From Pelargonium cotyledonis (lineage: Eukaryota; Streptophyta; Magnoliopsida; Geraniales; Geraniaceae): a stretch of DNA of 25,338 bases. Position 1 is the stretch's first letter. Every line of letters starts with the position of its first letter. The DNA lies in the NCBI GenBank assembly GCA_036897625.1, contig JAYMTA010000677.1:1-25338 (forward strand), read 5' to 3'. Positions 1 to 9,309 of this stretch are shown here, piece by piece. A program made the translations under genes and the position numbers. The notes beneath the pieces were generated by a model, which ran no database searches, was not told where the DNA came from, and was given only the letters and a program-made list of their open reading frames with translations.

Positions 1-47
1 TTTTTCTCAAAATAGAAAGGAGGACACTCATTTTGGGACGGGGGGAG
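1..47 (-). mobile_element. End of a Stowaway-type MITE (cut by window edge)
   Basis: The reverse complement begins CTCCCCCCGTCCCAAAAT, which matches the well-known terminal inverted repeat of plant Tc1/mariner Stowaway MITEs (CTCCCTCCGTCCC). The terminus is followed directly by TA at 48-49, as expected for the TA target-site duplication. Only this end lies in the window, so length and the second repeat cannot be judged. Stowaway elements are non-autonomous and encode no protein. Confidence 0.82.
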
Positions 48-179
48 TATTATATTTGGTAAGTAGTTTATATATCTTTGTATTTATGTTGTAAAAGTGA
101 TTGACATTAGGAGGTTGGAAATTCATTATTCTACCAAGAGTTTGTTTTAGTTTTGGAATTGAGTTTGCCATTAAAGAGT

Positions 180-720
180 ATTGAGGTAAAACTGTAAGTG
201 GTCGAACTCGGGACCCATATAGTATGAAAGGTCAGACCCAAGATGGTCCGACCAAATGAAGACGGGCGGTCAAATCCCTACACAACAACTCGGTTAATAT
301 AAAAGCCTAGACAACACATCACAAACCCTAAAGAACGAAATTTAGATGCGGGCTAATGCGAAATTACACATTCATTGAGAAATAGGAAACTAACCTAAAG
401 ACATAATGACAATGATTATGAGTCTATCTAAGAAAGGGACATTGCGATTAAGAGAACAAGTCTTGATCAAAGAGGTAAGACTCCCCGTTTACATACCCCA
501 CACCCATCAAGGGGTCATGTAAGCACTCAATACTCATTGCACTTGATCTAAGTACAAACAATCACAGACTTAAACATCAAAGAGGGCTTAGAGTAACCAT
601 CATCCCTCTAAGATTTTGTTTTACATGTCGTACAAGAGAAGATACTCAAGGAAACTAAAAAAAGATCTAGTTGGACCTCATTCGATCACCTTTCTGCTCA
701 GACATCATTACTCTTGTTGT
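180..720 (+). mobile_element. Degenerate gypsy-like LTR remnant
   Basis: This non-coding stretch is laid out like the promoter, R and U5 part of a plant Ty3/gypsy LTR. A TATA-like box (TATAAAAG) lies near 298-305. Roughly 250 bp downstream, near 565-590, CAGACTTAAACATCAAAGAG resembles the CTGACTTAAGCATCGGAG motif common in U5 of plant gypsy LTRs. No gag or pol frame is recognisable and I could not find a paired LTR or a target-site duplication. The boundaries are approximate and the call rests on motif resemblance only. Confidence 0.42.
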
Positions 721-749
721 GCTCCCTAGATGACCCTTATTCCCACAAA

Positions 750-955
750 GACCATTTGTTCGGCCTGACCTCAATAAGGCCTCACAAGGCTCAGTTTGGC
801 CTTACAATGATCAGTACAGCCTCACCCGCCTTAGTTTCACCTCGTAAGGTTCAATTTGGCCTCACATGTCTCATACTCTCATTTCATCCACATACGTCTT
901 ATAGGACCTCACACACCTCAATTTGGCGGCAACATATGTCTCAATTCAACCTCAA
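750..955 (+). repeat. Degenerate short tandem repeat (CCTCA..TTTGGCCT type)
   Basis: Imperfect units built on CCTCA, AAGG, TCAATTTGG and CCTCACA recur here, for example CTCAGTTTGGCCTTACA near 800, TTCAATTTGGCCTCACA near 850 and CTCAATTTGGCGGCAACA near 917. Unit spacing is irregular, roughly 15 to 35 bases. An 87-codon open frame over it owes its repeats to the DNA periodicity and is probably not a gene. It may belong to the adjacent LTR-like remnant. Confidence 0.5.
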
Positions 956-1918
956 ATACCACAATTACTTTAAGTAGAATTTTACGAGAGGTTCTTCTTG
1001 AAATTACTTATTTCACCAAACTTGTATTTTCTATATTTATCTTGCATGTGACATCCCTTAAACGATGAACTAACGTTATAAAAAAAGCATTTACTTATTT
1101 ACACCGAACTTCTAGTTACAAAGCCTGTATCAGGAACCATTTAGTCCTATCCCAACTTCAAATACTCCAATTCCTATTTATTTATAGTGATGGATCTGTT
1201 AAAAACGGGATATTATAATCGAAACAACAATGTTTTTCACTTTTCAAAAAAAGCGTCGTCTTAAATTCTACTCCACAAATTTTATCTCATACTGCTGACA
1301 AGAAGACTTGAACTTGTGATCCTTTGTAGGGACTAGAAATTGGAATATGAACTCAAGAAAAGCTATATCCTCTTTTTCTTTTTCTTTTTTGGTCAATTTC
1401 CAGCTGGAGTCTAATATAGTAACTAATTATCACATGGTATATGTTTTCTTATTTTTACACAAACATAAAAAAAAATGTGTGGGATTCTAAACACAACAGA
1501 AGTCAGAAAAGGCCAACAATCCGAGTCAACTACGTAATTGTTTGACTGCCTAATTCTGATGAATATATGGAATAAATAAGAAACCAATGAAATTATTAGT
1601 ATTTAAAGTAGGCATTATTTTAGCATTCAAAAACAAAAGTAGGCACAACTTCAAGGGATGATTAATTATATTCATATAATACATATGTGTTGTGTTATTT
1701 TTCTTGAAATATAATTCAGGGTTATATTTTAATTAAGCATATTTTTAATTAAAATTATCAACAATTTACGAGATAAAATATAAATTTTATAAACCGGCAC
1801 TTGAAGTGGATATAAGTAGAAATAAACAAAAATAGAAGAATGAACTACACACATACTAGTTCACGGTTGTGAGATGCTTACAACACCTTCACGGTATTTG
1901 CTCTTATCTAATACTCAT
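956..1918. other. AT-rich intergenic DNA, no gene seen
   Basis: No open frame with a recognisable product, no RNA gene and no clear transposon terminus was seen. The stretch is AT-rich with short homopolymer and CTTTTT runs. Confidence 0.6.
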
Positions 1919-2400
1919 TTTTTTCGATAAGCAATCGGTACCTTTTATTGAAACACTCCAAAAATTTAATAAAAGTTCAAAAAATCGAATGAACTAACAA
2001 GCTCTAACTCAGTAAATCCAAGCATGAAACTGAATCCACTACTCACAAAGAAAAGGTAACAGAATAGAGATGGTAAAGCTTTTACTTGAGTCACCATGTC
2101 CTCTACACTTGTAAATTCATGCCGAGAAAAGAGAGCATTGCATGCTAGCCAAATATGTCAAATAGAGACCAAACAAACTGCATCCCAGAGGACCCAGACT
2201 TGTTGACTCATCTTGTGACCTCCGAAGCTAGAATACAAGGCTGGTTAATAAATCATAGCAGCTAAATGGTGACACACATTCCGAGACTCAAAAAGAACTA
2301 GCCACGAGACTCAAAAAAAAAAAATGGTGACACATTCCACCATATCAAGATTGCTGACAAAATTCAATGATTCCAAGGGCACCATAGCAACAAATGAGAG
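1919..2400 (-). mobile_element. 3' end of a degenerate plant LINE (zinc-binding/RNase H linker region)
   Basis: Read on the minus strand, about 2210-2080 translates with one stop to LWDAVCLVSI then HIWLACNALFSRHEFTS and VEDMVTQVKAL. This matches the conserved pattern WxxIWxxRNxxIF...V..VK that follows the zinc-binding reverse-transcriptase segment in plant L1-type retroelements. Further upstream, near 2395-2335, a piece like SHLLLWCPW resembles the preceding zinc-binding segment (SHLFxxCP). The minus-strand sequence ends near 1919 with a T-rich stretch, CTTATCG and seven A residues, like the A-tailed 3' end of a LINE. Stops and frame breaks show it is dead. The 5' limit is uncertain. Confidence 0.55.
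2264..2338. repeat. Short direct duplication
   Basis: AAATGGTGACACACATTCC (2264-2282) recurs as AAATGGTGACACATTCC near 2322-2338, and CGAGACTCAAAAA at 2282-2294 recurs at about 2304-2316 before an A run. It lies inside the decayed LINE region and looks like a local slippage duplication. Confidence 0.6.
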
Positions 2401-5400
2401 CACGATTCCGCTTCAAGATTACATAGTTTATATGTTACCCAACGCTCATTGACTTTTTCTAACAGTTTAAATTTGTATATTCTTACATTTATTTGGTCCG
2501 TGATGTACAACTTCAACGTATTTAAAGTTCCGTAGTCATATTTAAATATTGAATATCTCTCTATCTGTCATAGCTGATGAGACAATTCACGTTCACGTCA
2601 ACCAATTCGGGACGAGTAGGTCCCTCATAAATACTCTATTGGTGCAAGGTTTGGTAATTCCATTAACTCGACACTTTACATTTTGCTACAATGGTTATAG
2701 AATTAATATTAACAATTAAAAACTAAACATGATATGTGAAGTGTGCGGTTAACAAAAATTGAAACTTTAGACTATGGTAAATGAGTGGTAGCAGAGACCG
2801 ACACCTGTGGTTGTGATCCACAACTAAATTATTCTATTCTATATATAGCAATAGCAACACCATTCCATGCGGTTCGGTTCGAGATGAGATGGGCTGCGAC
2901 AGGACCACTTCAAAGCTAAATCACGTTGCAATTAAACTAATGTACAGTAGTTGTTGTCGTTGTTGTTAAGAAATTGGTCTCTCTTTGTTTGTCTCCAATA
3001 TCGGCATCTTTATGGTTCATGCATATGCCACTCTTTACTTTACCATTCTATTTTTCTTTCAAGAAAATTGTCAGAACTGTCCCATGTTCCAATGTGTCTT
3101 CCCATCCCAAAAACAGGGAAGTTAGATATTTTAAATCAAAAGGTGGTGTTGGTGTATTATTGCGTGCTTGTTTGGAATCTTCACTTACTTTATAAGAGAC
3201 GGTAAATATCAGTAAATGTCTGAGGTGACGATTTTGCAAATAAAATGAGTTTGAGCTGAATTTATTTGATGATAAGACTTATTCGAGTTTTGGTTTGCGA
3301 ATCGGAAATAAATATTGTTGGAGTTCGCTATTCAAGTATAAATACAAACCTGTATGGGTTTGTCCGATTTGATTAGGCCAAAATTTTTACAAAAACGAAA
3401 TGACCTAAAGAAAGGTTGGATCGTATCATATTGGATTGAAGTTGGAACGAATTTTGGGTGGTAGCGAATTTGAGTTCAAATTGTTGGCTCTAGTAGAAAT
3501 CCAACTAAAATAGTAGAGTTATTTAATTGTTAGAGCATGGAAGAATAACTTTCACAATATGGAGGTCTAGCAGTAGCTTTCTCCACAGGAGCAAATTGTC
3601 TTTGATTTAGTAACGGTTAATGACCAAAATAGCTATAACTCAATTCATAGTGTTAAAAATGCGATATTTATTCTGATTCGTTTAATAATAATAAAAAACA
3701 CATACATACGATTAATTTACTAAACAAAACACTTTTTCTAACTCATTGTACCAAATAAAACATAGTTAACAAACATTTTGTCTTATTTCAACTATTTCGT
3801 CAATCATTTTACTTAAATAAACACTTGATGTAAATAACTCAAAAAAAAAAAAATCCAATCGATAGTACAACTAAGAATTTGTACCGGTATGGAATTCATC
3901 ATCCTGAACCCAATTCAAGTACTTTTTGGTCGGGGTTAGATTAAGTTTCACCAACAAGAACCCGGCCCAACACATGACTTGGATTCGAAGGAGTAATAAT
4001 TGTAGTGTCCAGTATTTACGTTACGGGCAGTGGAAGTGAAAGAAAGAAAGAAAGTACGTAGAAGAGGGACCGCCCAGAAATGCAGTGGCGCGTGGTACAA
4101 CGTGAAGAGACAGCTACCAATTTCAGTATACAAACAACTGGTGGAGATCAGTCTATTCAATTGTGTCGTGGACCGGTACCAACCGCCTTGTAATGCACTG
4201 CACTGCAATATCAAATTTCAATATTCACTTCTTTTTTTTCTTTACTTCATTATATGTGAATTATTAACCATAATTGTTCAGGGTATATATGAAGTTTCAA
4301 AATTTTCATCTCCAAATGTTTTTGTTAGCACAAATTTAGAAATTGTTGTTGAAAATAAAAAGTAGGCTAAATTGTGAACTTGATGAGGTTGAATAGAATG
4401 CCGATGATTATGAGTTTGAGTTTCAAAATTTTTTTTGAATCTAACGACTCGTGAACGCCTAAATATATATATATATTGAAACTACGCATAAATATTCTTG
4501 AGTTTTATGGTTTTTTTCATAAGGAGAAAAATCATGGATTGAGTGTGGTGACAAGGAAGTGAATCATTGATGTATGTATATTATATATAGATTGATGTTA
4601 CATATTTTTAGTATAGATTGATACGGTGAAGAACCTTTGCTTATATGGCAAGTAAAAAAAATAAAATATTGCATTTAGGGACTCAATTTGAGTCTCACCG
4701 TTGCTAATACTCATGTAATTAACATGCATTAACCTATATGCACTATTTTTGTGGTGAAAATTGATAAAGTTTTTGGTGGTGGCATATAAAGCAGTGGTGG
4801 ATTTAGATTTTAGATTGTGCAATGATGTAGTTGAAAGTCAACGAAATTGGTAAAAAACATTTAGTTCATTCGAATTAAAATTATCAACTGTAACAAAAAT
4901 AGGTTGGACCAAACGATTTAAGTGCTTAGAGCTACTTGTGTGGTCAACTGATAAAAAAAATGGCAAAACCATAAAAGTTCAATTCGTTTCCAGATACTTT
5001 CCCACTCTCTTTTTGTCTATTTTTTGTGGAAGCATGGAATATATGTGGATAGGGATCGAATTTTTAAGGCAAATGAGGCCCGAAATTGTTTGTGGTCTAC
5101 AATTGGGCTTTATCTCAGAAGATACTGGCATGGGCCTACCTCGACAAGCCCATCAATCTTTGTCTATTGTCTTAATGTAATGTCTAGATGGGGATTTTTT
5201 TTAAAACAGATAAAAAAAAATTAGGTGATTTTAATTAGAATTTTTTTTCTTCATTAAAGCCCTTATAAACAATTTTTTTAATTAAACTTATTCAACCAAA
5301 TGTACCTGATTTCCAAATGCCACGCTAACATTTGTTGACACGTCATTACTTCCTCAACATACTCAAAATTAATGTTTTTACTTCATTGTTTTACTTAAGT

Positions 5401-5734
5401 TAACCATTATTTAAGCTAATGCTTGATTTGTTTCTCTTCTATAGTTGTGTTACAATCTCGAACGATCTATCTAACTTTTCGCAAAGATTGCACTATTTTA
5501 GGACAAATCAACTTAACAAGCTTTTTGTTGGGTACTATATATATAAATCTTAATATGCACTTACTAATTTTGATGTTGGCAATGCCAATGAAGATATGGG
5601 AATTTGGAACTTGGAAGGGCCGCAATGTCCAAAAAATAATGTGCTTGATTGCAAGGCCACTACTCAACAAGCCACGAGCATACACGAGTATGCTTTAAGA
5701 TTAGTAAAAGAAGCAATAGCAACCACACTAGCTT
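2401..5734. other. Long AT-rich intergenic stretch, no supported gene
   Basis: Several open frames of 60-111 codons occur, including one of 111 codons at 4030-4365, but none has a recognisable domain, codon bias or splice context. The 3950-4200 segment is less AT-rich than its surroundings, but I cannot assign it. A short (TA)n run lies near 4464-4476. The 3240-3480 segment contains many loosely repeated GAGTTTGA/TTCGAGTT-like words, suggestive of old repetitive DNA. Confidence 0.5.
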
Positions 5735-6005
5735 TTTTCTCTTTCACTACTAGCTACCACTAGCTTAGGAAGAGGAGAGGAGGCAACTTTGATTCAAACT
5801 AAAAAGTAATCTCAATCCAATCAGCAAGAGCCTCCTATCATATCGAATAAAATTCTAATTTTTAGTGTAAAATAATAATATCATTTTCTCTTTCACTACT
5901 AGCTAGCACTAGCAATTCGGATTTAGATTGATAAATAGTCAAATTAATTTGATAATAAATGAGCCAAATCAGATCGGATAAAATGCAAATTTTTGGTGTA
6001 AAATG
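5735..6005. repeat. Tandem duplication, two diverged units of about 120-140 bp
   Basis: The first unit holds CTCTTTCACTACTAGCTACC near 5739 and ATCGAATAAAA...TTTTTAGTGTAAAAT near 5842-5873. The second holds CTCTTTCACTACTAGCTAGC near 5887 and ATCGGATAAAA...TTTTTGGTGTAAAAT near 5973-6004. The paired landmarks keep the same order and nearly the same spacing, so this is a direct duplication that has since diverged. It is non-coding. Confidence 0.65.
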
Positions 6006-7300
6006 AGTCGATACAATCCGGTCCGATTCATATTTTGAATGAATTATTTTACTTCAGTTCGTGCAAATATTGAAAGGAATTCAATCTTGACTTTAAATAT
6101 ACATTTTAAAAATACGCATTTGACGAGTTTTTTTGTTGTTTGTTTGTACTTTTCTTACAACTTCAACGAGATTTTAAAGCGTTTTCATTATATAAAAAAA
6201 ATTAAAACAAACAAGAATAACAAAAATGTAGCGTTAAGAAATTATATGCATCTCGAGTATCATATAAAAACGTTGTATCTTCCTAAATGACCTATATCAT
6301 TTATAGTACTATAAAGACAATAAAATAATAAGAAATGTTGGTAGGTGCCCAAGTCATAAAAAAAATCAGTTTGAAATTGGGTGTTATGCATTTATGAAAA
6401 CTAAATTGAAAAGAAAAATGAAAAAAAAAAAAAAAAGAGAAAAAGAAATGGGGTCACAAAATGATGGGATGGACCCATAAATGAATGAATACTCTATTGT
6501 GAAGCTAAACCATAGGGTTTGTTGTGGATTTAAAGATGGTGGAGGATTTTTTTATTTATCATCTTTATCTTGAAATCAAATAATGAATATTCAGTATTAA
6601 ATGGGAAGTAAGACCACCACCTTAACCATGTGATGCCTAAAATAGTAACACCCAAACAAAAAAAAGTGATGAGTTTCTTAATGATATTTTTTTGAATTTG
6701 AATGACATCTTTTTAAATTCTAAAGTACAACCAAATATAAATATGTTTTGCTTTGCAGTTTAAGACAAAATATTAACAAGAGAAGAGTTATACTTCATCT
6801 ACAAAAAAAAAAAAAAAAAAAACTGTAGAGATTTTACATATCATTTTGATCAAGTTAGAAGCACAAATTTATTGAATTAGATAATTGTTAATACGTGATA
6901 TGTCAAACTGCTATAAATTTGATTGATAATCACAAACTTTACGATTGATTTTTTTCTTCAATTTTTTTATTATCAGTTGAGTTATATAATAGGAGGTAGT
7001 CCTCTCATTTTAACCCAAAATCTCACACTACCAGATAAAGTGGAAGTAGAATTCACGACTTCCCACAAAAAAGTGTTTGTTTTTACAACTGAGACATCCT
7101 CTAGAATATCATTTTTCCTTCTAGTTTTATATAACAGTATTTCAAATACATAACTATTTAAAGTTAACAATTTAACTAAGAATTCACGGACATCTGAAAC
7201 TCATTTTTGTATTAATACATAATCGAGTCGCCCACAATAGACTTGATTAGAAAAACTCACACAATATGTACTAAATCATCAAAACTTAATTCGAATTTAG
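6006..7300. other. AT-rich intergenic DNA, no gene seen
   Basis: The stretch contains poly-A runs near 6420-6436 and 6803-6821 and chance open frames of up to 83 codons. I found no recognisable product, RNA gene or transposon end. Confidence 0.55.
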
Positions 7301-7652
7301 TAATCATATGCACCATATTCCAAACTCGATTTAAGTCTTTTGAATATGAATTCAATGCAACTCGAAATTTGAATTGTCAGCTCACTTTAAATATAAAGGT
7401 GACAATTTGGACCATAACCTACATGTATTCAACACCTGGCCATAATCAGACCTGACATATTTCAGTGAAGATAAGATCAATAGTTTGTAGTCATATGCAC
7501 CCTATGTAGTTCATGTTCGATTTAAGTCTTTTGAATATGAATCTAACTCAAAATTTAAATTGTCAGCTCACTTTAGAGGTGATAATGTGGACCAGAACTA
7601 GTAGGAATCCGACACTTGATCATAATCCAACCTAACATATTTCAGTTCAGAT
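7301..7652. repeat. Direct tandem duplication, two units of about 165-172 bp
   Basis: Unit 1 (about 7301-7472) and unit 2 (about 7488-7652) share, in the same order, CATATGCACC, CGATTTAAGTCTTTTGAATA, AATTGTCAGCTCACTTTA, GGTGA.AAT.TGGACCA, CATAATC.. and ACATATTTCAGT. The offset falls from 187 at the left landmarks to 180 at the right, showing small indels after duplication. No conserved frame spans both units. Confidence 0.78.
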
Positions 7653-8150
7653 CATACCGAAAAACTCTCACAATTTAGTGTACTTTATGCTTAAAACCCT
7701 AAACCCAACCAATTTGAAACTACTTTAGGATCAGGTTATAGTTCAACAATCTGAACTCGACCTGATTCCCGATTACCCAACTATAACTTTGGATATCAAG
7801 TCAAATTTGTTCTAGTTTAAGTTGATGACTTTAAATTCGTGCTGATTTTATATTTTGGGCACAAATAACAAGACCCAAATATAGATAAGATCGAACTAAA
7901 TTAACTTGAAATTGAATCCGACTTCTAGTTCATTCAAATAAAAGTTCAAATTGTCGACCTCTATCTCGTAAACAATGAAAAAAGAAATAGGTAGTAATGG
8001 GGGTTAAGGGAATAAGTGGATGCGGATGGATAGATAGAAGCATGAAGAGGTTGGTTCGTGGTAGAGAGCTCAAATAAAAGAGGCAAGTCATTTATTTATT
8101 TTCTCATTGACGCAAACACCAAACAAAACACAACACTACACAAACAACAA
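7653..8150 (+). promoter_or_regulatory. Presumed upstream/promoter region of the CIP7-like gene
   Basis: This non-coding stretch precedes the pyrimidine-rich leader exon. I see no convincing TATA box at the expected distance, so the transcription start cannot be placed. Its role is inferred from position only. Confidence 0.35.
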
Positions 8151-8199
8151 AAAAGACAACATCATAAAACACATGCTTGGTCTTGTTTATTTCCCACTA

Positions 8200-8381
8200 T
8201 TTGCTACTATTTGCTCACCACAACACTAAACTTACTGCTATTTTCAGTCGCATTTACATTTCGCTGTTGTAGATTTCCAGATAAGAATCTCTCACACACA
8301 CCTCTTCTTCTTCTTCTTCTTCTCCTTCTTCTTCCTCAGCTTCTCTCGGCTCGGCGCTGACTAGATCTCGATTCCATTCAG
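8200..8381 (+). other. Non-coding leader (5' UTR) exon of the CIP7-like gene
   Basis: A CT/TTC-rich tract at about 8302-8337, typical of plant 5' UTRs, is followed by ATTCCATTCAG|GTATGG, a good donor at 8381/8382. A leader exon is needed because the coding start at 9310 is preceded by intron-like T-rich sequence. The left limit is a guess. Confidence 0.55.
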
Positions 8382-9300
8382 GTATGGACTATGGAGCCTA
8401 ACTGCATTTTGCTCTTCCTTATTTCTGCTTTCAAGCTACCAAAAATGGAGTTAATATTATTTTTATTTTTATTTTCTTTTGAATAATGCCTCTTGATCTT
8501 CTCCTCCTCTCAGTTCCGACAGATTTGTACTGATTTTTATGTTGATTTTTTTTAAAATTTATTTCTCAAATTAAATATAGTTGCTTTTGCTGTTCTATAG
8601 CATTACTTGCTTTATCATCTGTCGGTGCGACTTTACTCTTTTTCTTTCTCTAGATTCTGCTGTGAGTGACTCAGAATCGTGAGATACAACTTAGATTTCG
8701 TCTTCCCCAGATCTAACCTACATTACCTATTTTAGTACTCTCTCAATTTGGAATTTACTACTGCTTGAGATTTATTTGATTTGATTCTGTGCTCGCTTGC
8801 TTCTTCACCGTCCTGTTCTTGTGGATGCACTTCAATTTCCACTCAAATTTAGGTATTTTTGTTTTAGTGTGGGGTTCAGATTTCGCAATCTACAAAACAA
8901 CAATATCTGTTTGTTTCTAGGGATTGCCAGATCCTTATCAAGTGTTTGTGTTTTCATTTTTTCTTAATCTCAAGCAATGCTGTGCTAGTGTGACTCCACA
9001 ATTCGCAATTCATTTCATTTTCATGTCTAATCAGATATTTATTCAAAATTTATTTCCTTGTTACTGGGATTTCAGTTTGTTTGCTTTCTAATTCAACCAC
9101 TTTATATAAAACTCAATTCAATGCCCACTTCTTTTTCTCTTAGTAAATTCAGTAGACATCTGCTCTACAGATTTTATTCATTGTTATTTTTTTGTTAGTG
9201 TATGAGTTCGGGTCACTGGGTTATATTTGAATCATTGCCCATTTATGTATCATCTCAGATTGTATTTCTGTTTTGTTTTCCGGGTTCCTGATAAAGCTAG
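8382..9300 (+). other. Leader intron in the 5' UTR of the CIP7-like gene
   Basis: This is a T-rich stretch of about 0.9 kb between the donor at 8382 and a likely acceptor at 9296 (TGATAAAG) or 9300 (AAGCTAG), just ahead of the start codon at 9310. Long leader introns like this often raise expression in plants. The exact acceptor is not certain; CATCTCAG ending at 9258 is another candidate. Confidence 0.5.
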
Positions 9301-9309
9301 CTGGTTGAT

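Noticed and set aside
714-977. Open frame of 87 codons with repeated FGLT motifs
   Set aside because: The peptide repeats follow directly from the degenerate DNA tandem repeat; nothing else supports a gene.
4030-4365. Open frame of 111 codons in the left intergenic region
   Set aside because: There is no recognisable domain, the second half is AT-driven low complexity, and no splice or promoter context supports it.
8058-8360. Open frame of 100 codons ending in a poly-Leu tract
   Set aside because: It covers the promoter and CT-rich leader of the CIP7-like gene; the Leu run is the translated TTC/CTT tract.
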